From: Halodesulfurarchaeum formicicum | GTDB taxonomy: Archaea > Halobacteriota > Halobacteria > Halobacteriales > Halobacteriaceae | Reading direction: 5' to 3' | DNA length: 64,000 bases | Assembly: GCF_001886955.1 (NCBI RefSeq) | Contig: NZ_CP016804.1 | Span: 1,984,001-2,048,000, forward strand | Shown: piece after piece, positions 42,833 through 51,213 of the stretch | Position numbering within the stretch: the stretch's first letter is position 1 | Layout of the letters: the number at the start of each line of letters is the position of its first letter | The notes under the pieces: model-generated | The model's database searches: none | Told to the model about the DNA's origin: nothing | The model's input: only the letters and a program-made list of their open reading frames with translations | Made by a program: the position numbers and the translations under genes

Positions 42833-43026
42833 CCCCCGCGGACGAGTCGGACGACCTGCACCTCGGCCTCGGTGACGCTGCCATCGGCCGGTTTCGGCTG
42901 GCCGTCGACGAACACGCTAGCCTCGTGCGGGCTGAGATCGACGGCCGCCAGGAGGTCCCCATAGGCGGGGTCATCGACTGTGACCGTCTCGCTTCCCTCG
43001 CCGATCACGTTTACGGTCACCTGCAT
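42829..43026 (-). CDS. samp2: ubiquitin-like small archaeal modifier protein SAMP2
   Basis: A 65-residue MoaD/ThiS-like beta-grasp protein ending in the diglycine VVRLVRGG that is used for isopeptide linkage or thiocarboxylate formation. The central DLSPHEASVFVDGQPKPADGSV matches haloarchaeal SAMP2 closely. SAMP2 conjugates to lysines of proteins with the E1-like UbaA and also serves in tRNA thiolation. The start at 43026 (MQVTVNVIGEGSE) gives the family length. It is coupled by 4 bp to a GNAT gene, with which it may share control. Confidence 0.92.
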   Translation of the reverse strand: MQVTVNVIGEGSETVTVDDPAYGDLLAAVDLSPHEASVFVDGQPKPADGSVTEAEVQVVRLVRGG

Positions 43027-43066
43027 TGGCGCGGGATATTGGACCGACGATAATAGGGGTGCCGGC

Positions 43067-44194
43067 TCAGGCCGGGCTGGCCGTGTCCGTGTCGTCAGTG
43101 GCCGTCGTCGGCGTCGCACCCGAACCACGTCGCCGACGGGCCGAACCCCAGAGTGCCGACGCCAGCGCGCCCATCCCCACCAGCAGCGCGGCCAGGACGA
43201 ACAGGCCACCGATGAGGGGGACGGCCCCGAGGATCGTGAAGAGCAGGAGTCCGAGGCCGAGTGCGTACCACCGGTTCGGCGGGTCGGTTCGCCGGGCCAA
43301 AAGCCAGTGGCCGACGGCGTATTCGCCATAGACCACCCCGGCCCAGAGCAGGAAGAGGTAGGCGAAAACGCCCAGCACCGCGAGCGGGATACCGACGATG
43401 GTCACCGCGATGAGCACGAGGACGACCGGAATTCCCAACAGGGCGAGAAGCCCGACGAGCGCCGAGCGACCGGTCGATTCGGTGGCCCGGGTCGCCACCC
43501 CCTCGGAGAACGAGGGGACGAGGAACAGCAAGACCGCGCCCAGTAGCAGGTTGGCGAAGAGCCCATAGACGGCGTCGAGCCAGCCCATCGTCGGCCAGGA
43601 GTAGCCGGAGACACCCACTGGCCCGAACGTGCCGAGTTCGGAGTCCTGGACCACCGACCCGCCGACGGTCGCGCCGGTTTGCTGGGTGAGCGCGCCGTCG
43701 TACCGGAGTTCGCCACCGATGACCGCAGTCGGGCCCAGCGTAATCGTCTCGGCCCCGACGTCCGCGTTGCCGTCGATTTGCCCCTCGATGAGGACCGACC
43801 CGGCACCGGCCGAGAAGTCACCGCCGACCCGGCCCGTCGGCGTGAGGACGAGCGAACCCGTCCCGGCCGAGACGCTGCCATCGACGGCCCCGGCGATCCG
43901 GAGCGAGCCACTCGCCACGCTCAAATCGCCTTGCACGACCCCGGACTCGGCGACGACCACGTCACCGCCGAAGCCCTCTAGATCGCCGGTGACGGTGCCC
44001 CGGACCACGATCGTCCCCGCCATCACCGTGAAGCCCTCGACGGTCTCGTCCGCGTCGACGATCACGGTGCCACTCATCATCGTCGAGTCGGTGCTGCCGG
44101 TCTGGGCGGCGGCCGGGCCGATCCCCAGACCCAGCGAAAGCAAGACGACGAGGAGGATGACAGCGATTCGACTGCGCGAAGTGTGGTGGTTCAT
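43067..44194 (-). CDS. bactofilin-like/polymer-forming domain membrane protein
   Basis: A 375-residue protein. A signal peptide (~1-31) is followed by a beta-helical polymer-forming region (about 40-190) with regular repeats such as DGSVSAGTGSLVL and GDFSAGAGSVLIEG. Residues ~200-345 form about five transmembrane helices (LFANLLLGAVLLFLVPSF, ALVGLLALLGIPVVLVLIAVTIVGIPLA, LFTILGAVPLIGGLFVLAALLVGM). A low-complexity tail ends in TDTASPA. The beta-helix probably faces outside and could polymerise or bind sugar; function unknown. It is divergent from rfcS across 117 bp. Confidence 0.82.
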   Translation of the reverse strand: MNHHTSRSRIAVILLVVLLSLGLGIGPAAAQTGSTDSTMMSGTVIVDADETVEGFTVMAGTIVVRGTVTGDLEGFGGDVVVAESGVVQGDLSVASGSLRIAGAVDGSVSAGTGSLVLTPTGRVGGDFSAGAGSVLIEGQIDGNADVGAETITLGPTAVIGGELRYDGALTQQTGATVGGSVVQDSELGTFGPVGVSGYSWPTMGWLDAVYGLFANLLLGAVLLFLVPSFSEGVATRATESTGRSALVGLLALLGIPVVLVLIAVTIVGIPLAVLGVFAYLFLLWAGVVYGEYAVGHWLLARRTDPPNRWYALGLGLLLFTILGAVPLIGGLFVLAALLVGMGALASALWGSARRRRGSGATPTTATDDTDTASPA

Positions 44195-44280
44195 GTCCCC
44201 TATATTAGATTGGACAAACAATAAATGTGGGCTGACACGAAATGGCAGGCCGAAACCAGCCCGCCACACCGTCTCGGGGA

Positions 44281-44287
44281 CTTTAAG
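44281..44287 (+). promoter_or_regulatory. TATA-like box upstream of rfcS
   Basis: CTTTAAG is centred 28 bp upstream of the rfcS ATG, which is the spacing for a near-leaderless transcript. Confidence 0.45.
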
Positions 44288-44311
44288 AGCACGAGGGACC
44301 CAATTCGGGCC

Positions 44312-46597
44312 ATGACAGAGTCCGCGGCCGGGCGCGACGAGATCTGGGTCGAGAAGTACCGGCCCGAGCGCCTGGACGGCGTGGTCGGCCACGAGGATAT
44401 CATCTCGCGGATGCAAAGTTACGTCGAACGGGACGATTTGCCGAACTTGCTCTTTGCGGGGCCAGCCGGGACCGGGAAAACGGCAACAGCCCAGGCCATC
44501 GCCAAAGAGCTGTACGGCGAGGACTGGCAGGAGAACTTCCTCGAACTCAACGCCTCCGACGAGCGCGGGATCGACGTCGTTCGCGAGCGGATCAAGGATT
44601 TTGCCCGCACCTCCTTTGGCGGGTACAACTATCGGATCATCTTCCTTGATGAGGCAGACGCGCTTTGTGTCCCTCCCGGTACCGACGTCGTCACAGGGTA
44701 CCCGTCAGCTCCAGAAGTGAAGCCCATCGAAGAGGTGGCCAAAGACGGCGAACCGATACCATCAGTCGACTTCGAGACGAACGAGGTTCAATCAGACAAG
44801 GGGAAACTCGTCGACTCGGGCGTTGCAGACTTCTTCGAGGTCGAACTGTCCGACGGGCGGGATGTCCTAGCGAGTCTCAGCCACCCGTTTTTTGTCGTCG
44901 GAGAAGACGGGACACTCGTCGAGAAAGAACTCCAAGAACTCTCAGCGGGGGACCGGATCGCCGACTTCAAGGACGACATCGGCGTTTCGCGCTGTGAGAC
45001 CTGTGGCGACTGGACGGCGGGACGGTTCTGCTCGGTCGAATGTAAGAACGAGGGGCACAGCCAGGAGATGAAAGGGGAGGATAACCCCATGTACGGAACA
45101 TCCTGGTCGGACGAGCGTCGGGAAAAAATCGTCGAAAAGCTCTCTGATGGCCGACTCGAAGGCGAAAACAACCCGAATTACGGCGGTGAGTTCCACGGGG
45201 TCTCTATCTGGGAGATGGACGAGGAGTCCATCGAGGCGTTCCGGGAGAAGATCAGTGAGAGACGATCCGAGACGACCTGGGAGGACTGGGTCGTTGATGC
45301 GGATGCCGAAGCGGTCAAAGAACAGATCGGCCGGTCCTCCGCAGCGTGGTGGGACAGCCTTGATGCGGATGAGAAAGAACGGATAGTTGCGGAAACGGCC
45401 GAGAGCTGTGACTATCCGGTCTGTGACATCAGCGGAGATAACAATCCGATGCGTGACCCGGAGGTCGCACAGAAGGTCTCCGAGGCGTTACAAGGCCACC
45501 CACCCACGGGGGGGTCGAACGTTAGGTACAGCGAGGAACTCGGCCATCTGGTTCGGTCAAACTGGGAATACGAAGTCGCCAAAGCACTACAGGACGCCGA
45601 CGTAGAGTACGAATACGAGCCGGAGTTTGAGCTGTCCGATTCGATGTTCCACCCCGACTTTCTCGTCGGTGAAACAGTCATCGAAGTGAAAGGAGTTGCC
45701 GAGTTATGGGGCCAAACTGAGAAGGTTAAGGAGTTCCTGCGGACCTACGGTGAGGAGTACCAGTTCGTCGTCATCGGTGATGAAGAGCTCCCCCATCACG
45801 AACATTACACGAGGGACGAATTCGAGCCGTCACTTGTCGCCGATGGTGGTGCACAATCAGTAGACACAGTCGAGGTGAGCAATATCGAATATAGCCACCG
45901 GGGCAAAGCCTACAATATCAGCATGGAGGGGACGCCCAACTTCATGCTGGGTAATGGTATCTTGACGCATAATACCTCGGACGCTCAATCAGCGCTTCGG
46001 CGCACGATGGAGCAGTTCTCGAAGAACACCCGCTTTATCCTCTCCTGTAACTACTCCTCGAAGATCATCGACCCGATCCAGTCCCGCTGTGCCGTCTTCC
46101 GATTCTCGCCGATCGACGACGCGGCAGTGATCGACCGGATCCGTGAGATCGCCGAGATCGAGGGCATCGAGTTCACCGAGACGGGGCTGGAGGCCCTGGC
46201 GTATGCCGCCGACGGGGACATGCGACGGGCCATCAACGCCTTGCAGGCCGCCGCGGCATCGGGCGGCGTCGTCGACGAGGAGGCCGTCTATGCGATCACG
46301 AGCACCGCTCGCCCGGAGGAGATCGAGGCGATGATCGAGCGGGCCCTCGACGGGGACTTCACGGGGGCGCGGGCGCGGCTGGTCGAGTTGATCACCGAAC
46401 GAGGTCTGGCCGGCGGGGACATCATCGATCAGCTCCATCGCTCGGTCTGGGAGTTCGATCTGGACGAGGCGGCCGCCGTGCAGCTTATGGATCGGCTGGG
46501 CGAGGCCGATTACCGCATCAGTGCCGGGGCCAACGAGCAGGTTCAGCTCGAAGCGCTGTTGGCCTCGGTCGCGCTGGCCGCCAACGACCAGGAGTAA
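44312..46597 (+). CDS. rfcS: replication factor C small subunit precursor with intein
   Basis: A 761-residue precursor. The exteins make a 325-residue clamp-loader small subunit: Walker [14 protein letters not shown] (residues ~49-61), RFC box [10 protein letters not shown] (109-118), and after splicing [14 protein letters not shown] with the SRC motif [16 protein letters not shown]. RfcS with RfcL loads PCNA on primed DNA, and PCNA, PriL and Orc1/Cdc6 are elsewhere in this window. The intein (44666-45973) is inserted after Leu118, so the gene must be spliced at protein level to work. The intein DNA looks lower in GC than its neighbours, a sign of foreign origin. Confidence 0.95.
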   Translation: MTESAAGRDEIWVEKYRPERLDGVVGHEDIISRMQSYVERDDLPNLLFAGPAGTGKTATAQAIAKELYGEDWQENFLELNASDERGIDVVRERIKDFARTSFGGYNYRIIFLDEADALCVPPGTDVVTGYPSAPEVKPIEEVAKDGEPIPSVDFETNEVQSDKGKLVDSGVADFFEVELSDGRDVLASLSHPFFVVGEDGTLVEKELQELSAGDRIADFKDDIGVSRCETCGDWTAGRFCSVECKNEGHSQEMKGEDNPMYGTSWSDERREKIVEKLSDGRLEGENNPNYGGEFHGVSIWEMDEESIEAFREKISERRSETTWEDWVVDADAEAVKEQIGRSSAAWWDSLDADEKERIVAETAESCDYPVCDISGDNNPMRDPEVAQKVSEALQGHPPTGGSNVRYSEELGHLVRSNWEYEVAKALQDADVEYEYEPEFELSDSMFHPDFLVGETVIEVKGVAELWGQTEKVKEFLRTYGEEYQFVVIGDEELPHHEHYTRDEFEPSLVADGGAQSVDTVEVSNIEYSHRGKAYNISMEGTPNFMLGNGILTHNTSDAQSALRRTMEQFSKNTRFILSCNYSSKIIDPIQSRCAVFRFSPIDDAAVIDRIREIAEIEGIEFTETGLEALAYAADGDMRRAINALQAAAASGGVVDEEAVYAITSTARPEEIEAMIERALDGDFTGARARLVELITERGLAGGDIIDQLHRSVWEFDLDEAAAVQLMDRLGEADYRISAGANEQVQLEALLASVALAANDQE
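44666..45973 (+). mobile_element. intein within RfcS with Zn-finger, NUMOD-like and PD-(D/E)XK-like nuclease parts
   Basis: A 436-residue intein with +1 extein Thr. It starts at Cys1 (CVPPGTDV), has the block-B-like [10 protein letters not shown] (His73), and ends with block [17 protein letters not shown] and block G GILTHN. The nuclease region has no LAGLIDADG motif. It shows a zinc finger C110-x2-C113-x8-C122-x3-C126 and NUMOD3-like GEDNPMYG (137-144), GENNPNYG (166-173) and GDNNPM (257-262). A later domain has W300-E301, HPD331 and IE340-V-K342, a PD-(D/E)XK-like active site. This suggests a homing endonuclease of a less common type. Confidence 0.88.
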
Positions 46598-46612
46598 CAC
46601 GCTCCCGGAACT

Positions 46613-46620
46613 GTTTTACC
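46613..46620 (+). promoter_or_regulatory. TATA-like box upstream of alaS
   Basis: GTTTTACC is centred about 28 bp before the alaS ATG at 46644. It is consistent with transcription starting at or near the start codon, separate from rfcS 46 bp upstream. Confidence 0.4.
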
Positions 46621-46643
46621 CCAGCATCGGCCACTACCCTGCA

Positions 46644-49418
46644 ATGAGCGACCTCGAGGAGGCCTACCGTCTCGAATACTTCGAGACGGAGGACTTTGTC
46701 CGGAAGCAGTGTTCGGAGTGTGGCAGCTTCTTCTGGACTCGCGATCCCGACCGGGAGACCTGCGGGGAGCCCCCCTGTGACGAGTACGAGTTCATCGACA
46801 ACCCCAGCCTCGACCGGGAGTACACCCTCGAGGAGATGCGCGAGAAGTTCCTCTCCTTCTTCGAGGCCCACGATCACGAGCGTATCGAGCCCTACCCAGT
46901 GGCCGCGAACCGCTGGCGGGACGACGTGTTGCTCACTCAGGCCTCGATCTATGACTTCCAGCCCCTCGTGACCAGCGGGAAGACCCCGCCACCGGCGAAT
47001 CCGCTGACGATCAGCCAGCCCTGCATCCGGATGCAGGACATCGACAACGTGGGCAAGACGGGTCGACACACGATGGCCTTCGAGATGATGGCCCACCACA
47101 CCTTCAACGTCCGCGAGGACGCAGACCAGGAGTACGCCTACGACGGCGAGGTCTACTGGAAGGACGAGACCGTCGAACTCTGCGATGAGTTCTTCGTCGA
47201 GATGGGCGTGGACCCCGAAGAGATCACCTACATCGAGGATCCGTGGGTCGGCGGGGGCAACGCCGGCCCGGCCTTCGAGGTGCTGTATCGCGGGGCGGAA
47301 CTCGCCACGCTCGTCTTCATGTCGATGGAGCAGGACCCCGAGGGCGAGTACGAGATGAAAGACGGCAACCGCTACAGCCCGATGGACACCTACATCGTGG
47401 ACACGGGCTACGGGCTGGAGCGGTGGACCTGGGTGAGCCAGGGGACACCCACCGTCTACGAGGCGATCTACCCCGAGATGATCGAGTTCCTCAAGGAGAA
47501 AGCGGCGATCGAGCTCACCGCCGAGGAGGAGGCACTGATCCATCGCGCCTCAAAGCTCGCCGGCCGACTCGACATCGACGAGGTCGAGGACGTGGACGCC
47601 GCCCGGGAGACGATCGCCGCGGAGCTAGACGTCGAGGCCGCCTACATCGACGAGCTCATGTCGCCCCTGGAGGACATCTACGCGATCGCCGACCACGCCC
47701 GCACGCTCGCATACATGTTCGGGGACGGGATCGTCCCGTCGAACGTGGGCACGGGCTATCTGGCCCGGATGGTCCTCCGTCGCACCGTCCGGCTCCTCGA
47801 ATCGGTCGACATCGAGGTTCCGATCGCCGACCTGGTCGACATGCAGGCCGAGCGCCTGGAGTATCAGAACCGGGAGACGATCCGGGACATCGTCGATTCG
47901 GAGGTCGAGAAGTACCAGGAGACCCTCGAACGGGGCGGCCGACGGGTGCGCCAGCTCGCCGAGGAGCACGCCGAATCCGGCACGCCGATTCCCGAGTCGG
48001 CCCTCGTGGAGCTCTATGACTCACATGGCATTCAGCCGGACATGGTCGAGGAGATCGCCGCCGAGTACGGCGTTGCGGTCGAGACCCCCGATAACTTCTA
48101 CGGCCTCGTCGCCGAACGCCACGACAAGGAGGGCGGGGAGACAGCCCAGGAGACCCGCGATTCCCGGTTTGCCGACCTGCCCGAGACCGAGCAACTCTAC
48201 TACGACGACCAGTACCGGACCGAGTTCGAGGCCATCGTCCTCGATGTCTTCGAGCGCGAGGAGGGGTATGACGTGGTCCTCGATCAGACAATGTTCTATC
48301 CCGAAGGTGGGGGCCAGCCGGCCGATCATGGCACCCTCTCGACCGGCGAGAACACCGTCACGGTCCTGGACGTGCAGATCGAGGACGGCGTGATACGTCA
48401 CCACACGGACGACAACCCCGGCAAGGGCGAGTTCGTGACCGGCCAGATCGACGTGGAGCGCCGGCGACGCTTGATGCGCCATCACACCGCCACCCACGTG
48501 GTCATCGACGCCGCCCGGTCGGTCCTGGGCGATCACGTCCGACAGGCCGGAGCCCAGAAGGGCACGGATTCCTCGCGAATCGACATTCGGCACTTCGAGC
48601 GACTGAACCGGGAGACAGTCGAGGAGATCGAGCGGCGGGCGAACCGGACCGTGATGGAGGACCTCCATGTCCATCAGGAGTGGCCGGACCGCCACGAGGC
48701 CGAGGAGACCTACGGCTTTGACCTCTATCAGGGTGGCATTCCGGCCGGGCAGAACATCCGCCTGATCCACGTCGGCGAGGACGTCCAGGCCTGTGGCGGC
48801 ACCCACGTCGCTCGCACGGGCGAGATCGGGGCGATCAAGATCCTCTCGACCGAACGCGTGCAGGACGGGGTCGAGCGACTCACCTTCGCCGCCGGCGAGG
48901 CCGCGGTCGAGCACGTCGAGTCGATGGAGCGGGATCTCCTGGCGGCTGCAGCAACCTTCGACGTCTCGCCGGCCGACGTACCGGCGACTGCCGAACGCTT
49001 CTTCGAGGAGTGGAAGGAACGCGGCAAGCAGATCGAACAGCTGAAAGAACAACTCGCAGAAGCCCGGGCCGCCGGAGCCGAGAGCGGCGAACGGGTCTCG
49101 GTCGGCGAGTGGGAGGCCGTAATCAAACGCCTGGACGTGGACATGGACGAACTCCGGGCGACGGCCAACGCCCTCGCCGAAGACGGCACGATAGCAGTGG
49201 TCGCAAGCGGGGTCGACGGGGCGCAGTTCGTCGTCGCCGCACCGGACGGGGCCCCGGTCAACGCCGGTGCGGTCGTCTCCGAACTCGCCAGTCGAGTCGG
49301 CGGCGGCGGGGGTGGCCCGGCCGACTTCGCACAGGGTGGCGGGCCAAACGTCGACGCGCTGGACGAGGCTCTGGAGGCAGTGCCCGAACTCCTGGAGTCA
49401 CGGGCCGAAGCCAACTAG
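46644..49418 (+). CDS. alaS: alanyl-tRNA synthetase
   Basis: A 924-residue archaeal-type AlaRS. The N-terminal Zn-binding stretch [23 protein letters not shown] is an archaeal extension. Class II motifs follow: [24 protein letters not shown] near motif 2, and [14 protein letters not shown]. The editing domain has HHTATHVV and CGGTHV. The C-terminal oligomerisation part is Gly-rich. It aminoacylates tRNA-Ala with editing of Ser and Gly. The ATG at 46644 ([18 protein letters not shown]) is preferred. It converges with the small zinc protein gene at its end. Confidence 0.96.
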   Translation: MSDLEEAYRLEYFETEDFVRKQCSECGSFFWTRDPDRETCGEPPCDEYEFIDNPSLDREYTLEEMREKFLSFFEAHDHERIEPYPVAANRWRDDVLLTQASIYDFQPLVTSGKTPPPANPLTISQPCIRMQDIDNVGKTGRHTMAFEMMAHHTFNVREDADQEYAYDGEVYWKDETVELCDEFFVEMGVDPEEITYIEDPWVGGGNAGPAFEVLYRGAELATLVFMSMEQDPEGEYEMKDGNRYSPMDTYIVDTGYGLERWTWVSQGTPTVYEAIYPEMIEFLKEKAAIELTAEEEALIHRASKLAGRLDIDEVEDVDAARETIAAELDVEAAYIDELMSPLEDIYAIADHARTLAYMFGDGIVPSNVGTGYLARMVLRRTVRLLESVDIEVPIADLVDMQAERLEYQNRETIRDIVDSEVEKYQETLERGGRRVRQLAEEHAESGTPIPESALVELYDSHGIQPDMVEEIAAEYGVAVETPDNFYGLVAERHDKEGGETAQETRDSRFADLPETEQLYYDDQYRTEFEAIVLDVFEREEGYDVVLDQTMFYPEGGGQPADHGTLSTGENTVTVLDVQIEDGVIRHHTDDNPGKGEFVTGQIDVERRRRLMRHHTATHVVIDAARSVLGDHVRQAGAQKGTDSSRIDIRHFERLNRETVEEIERRANRTVMEDLHVHQEWPDRHEAEETYGFDLYQGGIPAGQNIRLIHVGEDVQACGGTHVARTGEIGAIKILSTERVQDGVERLTFAAGEAAVEHVESMERDLLAAAATFDVSPADVPATAERFFEEWKERGKQIEQLKEQLAEARAAGAESGERVSVGEWEAVIKRLDVDMDELRATANALAEDGTIAVVASGVDGAQFVVAAPDGAPVNAGAVVSELASRVGGGGGGPADFAQGGGPNVDALDEALEAVPELLESRAEAN

Positions 49419-49576
49419 GCGCGGTCGATATCGAGTTCGTCCTGGAGGTCCTCGAACGCCGCCGACTCGGAGAGTTCCTCGAGCCGTTCCTTGAAGTGGT
49501 CCTCACAGAGTCCGACCCGGACACCGTCGGATTCGACGGTGACATCGGCGGTGCGCCCACAGTAGTGACACTCCAT
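49415..49576 (-). CDS. small zinc-finger protein
   Basis: A 53-residue protein starting [18 protein letters not shown] with a further Cys and His in [14 protein letters not shown]. The C-x2-C...C-x2-H arrangement is a compact zinc-binding fold. An acidic helical tail ([18 protein letters not shown]) follows. Such proteins are conserved in haloarchaea; the family name (possibly DUF6757) is from memory and uncertain. It overlaps the alaS stop convergently by 4 bp. The longer in-frame start at 49612 is less likely. Confidence 0.75.
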   Translation of the reverse strand: MECHYCGRTADVTVESDGVRVGLCEDHFKERLEELSESAAFEDLQDELDIDRA

Positions 49577-49608
49577 ACGAGAGCCAAGCGGCCCGAGCAC
49601 CCTGAACC

Positions 49609-50403
49609 TCACGGCTCGGGCGAAATCCGGGCCGCGATGGATTCGTAGTCCGCGCGATCGAGGCCGGCGGCCCCGATTTCGGTGCCGTGGGCGTCGCTCC
49701 CGCCAGTCACCAGCAACCCGTGGTCCTCGATAGCCGATTCGAGCAGCGGCTGGTCCACCACGTCAGCCCCGTAGGGATAGTACCGTTCGACCGCATCGAG
49801 CCGGCTACAGCGAGCGAGCGCGGCGGCCGGGTCGGCGTACCGAAACGGGTGGGCCAGGCTGAGCAGGTCCGCGGCCCCCGAGAGGAGTTCGACGCCGCGG
49901 TCGAAATCCGGGATCGCCCGCGGAACGAAACAGGGGCGGTCGGTCCCGATCAGGTCCTGGAACACCCTCTCGACCGTCTGGTAGTCCGCCTCCGGGTGCT
50001 CGACCACCGCCCGGGCGATGTGTGGGCGACCGGTTCGGCCGTCGATCCCGAGGTCGAGGTCGATGCCCAACTCGGCCTCCAGACAGGCCACGATCTCGTG
50101 AGCCCGTTCTCGACGATTCCGGGCCAACCGCTCGGTCTCAGCCCGGAGCTCGGGCGTCGGGTCGAGGCCATAGCCCAGCAGATCGATCCGCTGGGACGGA
50201 GTCTCCACCCGCAACTCGATGCCGTGCACGATAGTTACGCCGTCCCGCTCGACGACCGGCGCCTCGAGGTCGGGATGGGGCCGATCGTGGTCGGTCACGC
50301 CCACCACAGCCACTGACCCAGCCCTGGCGGCCCGCGGCACCGCCTCGATGGAGAGGGTGCCATCGGAGTTCTCGGTATGGACGTGGAGATCCGCATAGAC
50401 CAT
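49609..50403 (-). CDS. PHP-domain phosphoesterase
   Basis: A 264-residue PHP protein. The metal ligands are visible in order: YADLHVHTENSDGTLS (HxH), VVGVTDHDRPHPDL (DHD), HGIELRVE (E), SLAHPFRYADP (H), and GGSDAHGTEIG (DxH). Members are phosphatases, such as 3',5'-nucleoside bisphosphate phosphatases or histidinol phosphatase-like enzymes. The short form resembles those acting on nucleotide phosphates, but the substrate is unknown. Start at 50403 (MVYADLHVHT). Confidence 0.88.
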   Translation of the reverse strand: MVYADLHVHTENSDGTLSIEAVPRAARAGSVAVVGVTDHDRPHPDLEAPVVERDGVTIVHGIELRVETPSQRIDLLGYGLDPTPELRAETERLARNRRERAHEIVACLEAELGIDLDLGIDGRTGRPHIARAVVEHPEADYQTVERVFQDLIGTDRPCFVPRAIPDFDRGVELLSGAADLLSLAHPFRYADPAAALARCSRLDAVERYYPYGADVVDQPLLESAIEDHGLLVTGGSDAHGTEIGAAGLDRADYESIAARISPEP

Positions 50404-50471
50404 ACCGGACCGGGAACGGGCGAGTGCATACGCCTTTCGCCGGCGGAAATCGCCGATACATTGATAACCAC

Positions 50472-50490
50472 ACCCACACAAGTAGTGGGT
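50472..50490. promoter_or_regulatory. inverted repeat in the promoter of the DUF5786 gene
   Basis: ACCCAC-7-GTGGGT is a perfect 6-bp inverted repeat ending 9 bp before the ATG at 50500. A TATA-like ACATTGATA at 50458-50466 precedes it, so the repeat would lie around the transcript start, a good place for an operator. Confidence 0.4.
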
Positions 50491-50499
50491 ACACTTCCC

Positions 50500-50673
50500 A
50501 TGTCACTAGGTGCCTACGACGAGCAGGAACACGAGCGGCGTGAGCGGAAGAACTCGTCCGTCGACCTCTCGGAAGCGGATACCAGGTCGACCTATCACGG
50601 CTCGGTCGAGTTCGACTCGGGGGAGTCCGCCGAGGCGCTGCTCGATCAGTTCCACGAGATCAGCGACGGGTGA
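50500..50673 (+). CDS. DUF5786 family small haloarchaeal protein
   Basis: A 57-residue protein MSLGAYDEQEHERRERK... with TYHGSVEFDSGESAEALLDQFHEI. This is the well-conserved haloarchaeal DUF5786 pattern (GAYDE.EHERRE and YHG.VE.DSG.S...LL..F). Function unknown. The gene follows a divergent 96-bp region with an inverted repeat at 50472-50490. The zinc-ribbon gene follows after 40 bp on the same strand. Confidence 0.88.
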   Translation: MSLGAYDEQEHERRERKNSSVDLSEADTRSTYHGSVEFDSGESAEALLDQFHEISDG

Positions 50674-50713
50674 TCGCCCCCAGTGTTTTCCCGGACGGGC
50701 CCCAGATCAGGGC

Positions 50714-50917
50714 ATGACCCAGACGTGTGATGGGTGTGGCGTCGAGATCTCCGTCGCCGGCGGCATCGCGAACATCTGGTCGACGGAGCCGACTCACACG
50801 AGCGGTATGACCCTGGAACTACCCGACGGATCCGAGCACCTGCTCTGTTTTGACTGTATCGAGGCCCTGCCCGAAGAAGCGACGGCAGCCGACGTCGCAG
50901 CACTCGGGGACTCGTAG
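50714..50917 (+). CDS. small zinc-ribbon protein, haloarchaeal, function unknown
   Basis: A 67-residue protein with a probable zinc site: CDGCGVEI near the N-terminus and LCFDCIEAL later (two CxxC). The middle (ANIWSTEPTHTSGMTLELPDGSEH) has a short beta-rich core. Conserved in haloarchaea by pattern, with family assignment uncertain. It is followed convergently by the 27-residue membrane microprotein, with 1 bp between the stops. Confidence 0.75.
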   Translation: MTQTCDGCGVEISVAGGIANIWSTEPTHTSGMTLELPDGSEHLLCFDCIEALPEEATAADVAALGDS

Positions 50918-50918
50918 C

Positions 50919-51002
50919 TCAGAAAAAGGAGACGCCGTAGGCCAGGACGGAGCCGAGCATCAGGACGACCAGAAACAGCGCCATGAGTTGTTCACGATCC
51001 AT
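50919..51002 (-). CDS. 27-residue single-helix membrane microprotein
   Basis: A frame of 27 codons starting MDREQLMALFLVVLMLG and ending YGVSFF. It is one hydrophobic helix preceded by a charged start (DREQ). A strict transmembrane composition in an otherwise GC-rich, acidic coding context is unlikely by chance. From memory, similar tiny MDREQL...ALFLV peptides occur in other haloarchaea. It converges with the zinc-ribbon gene. Function unknown. The minisatellite at 51055-51213 lies immediately upstream. Confidence 0.55.
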   Translation of the reverse strand: MDREQLMALFLVVLMLGSVLAYGVSFF

Positions 51003-51054
51003 ACGGAATGGTTCTCCTGGAGCGAGTTAGCCGTTTCCCCGTCCTCGCCGACCC

Positions 51055-51213
51055 GTCGAGCAGGCCCCAGTCACTCGATCGGGACATCGAGCACAGGCCC
51101 AGTCACTCGATCGGGACATCGAGCACAGGCCCCAGTCATTCGATCGGCCCGTCGAGCAGGCCCCAGTCATTCGATCGGCCCGTCGAGCAGGCCCCAGTCA
51201 TTCGATCGTGGCG
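51055..51213. repeat. minisatellite of ~32-bp units at the 3' end of taw2
   Basis: Five tandem copies (51055-51086, 51087-51118, 51119-51151, 51152-51182, 51183-51213) share the unit TCGAGCA(CA)GGCCCCAGTC(A)(T/C)TCGATCG. The last copy is the end of taw2 itself, including its final codons and stop. Units 31-33 bp long do not keep the frame, so they follow the stop codon and are not translated. Confidence 0.85.

Noticed and set aside
44666-45973. Intein region as an assembly chimera or frame disruption
   Set aside because: The frame is continuous and conserved intein end motifs (Cys1 and the HN end) sit exactly at the extein joints, which then read DEADAL-TSDAQ.
51055-51213. CRISPR array
   Set aside because: The units follow each other directly with no unique spacers, the repeat is part of the taw2 end, and no Cas gene is present. 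It is a minisatellite.
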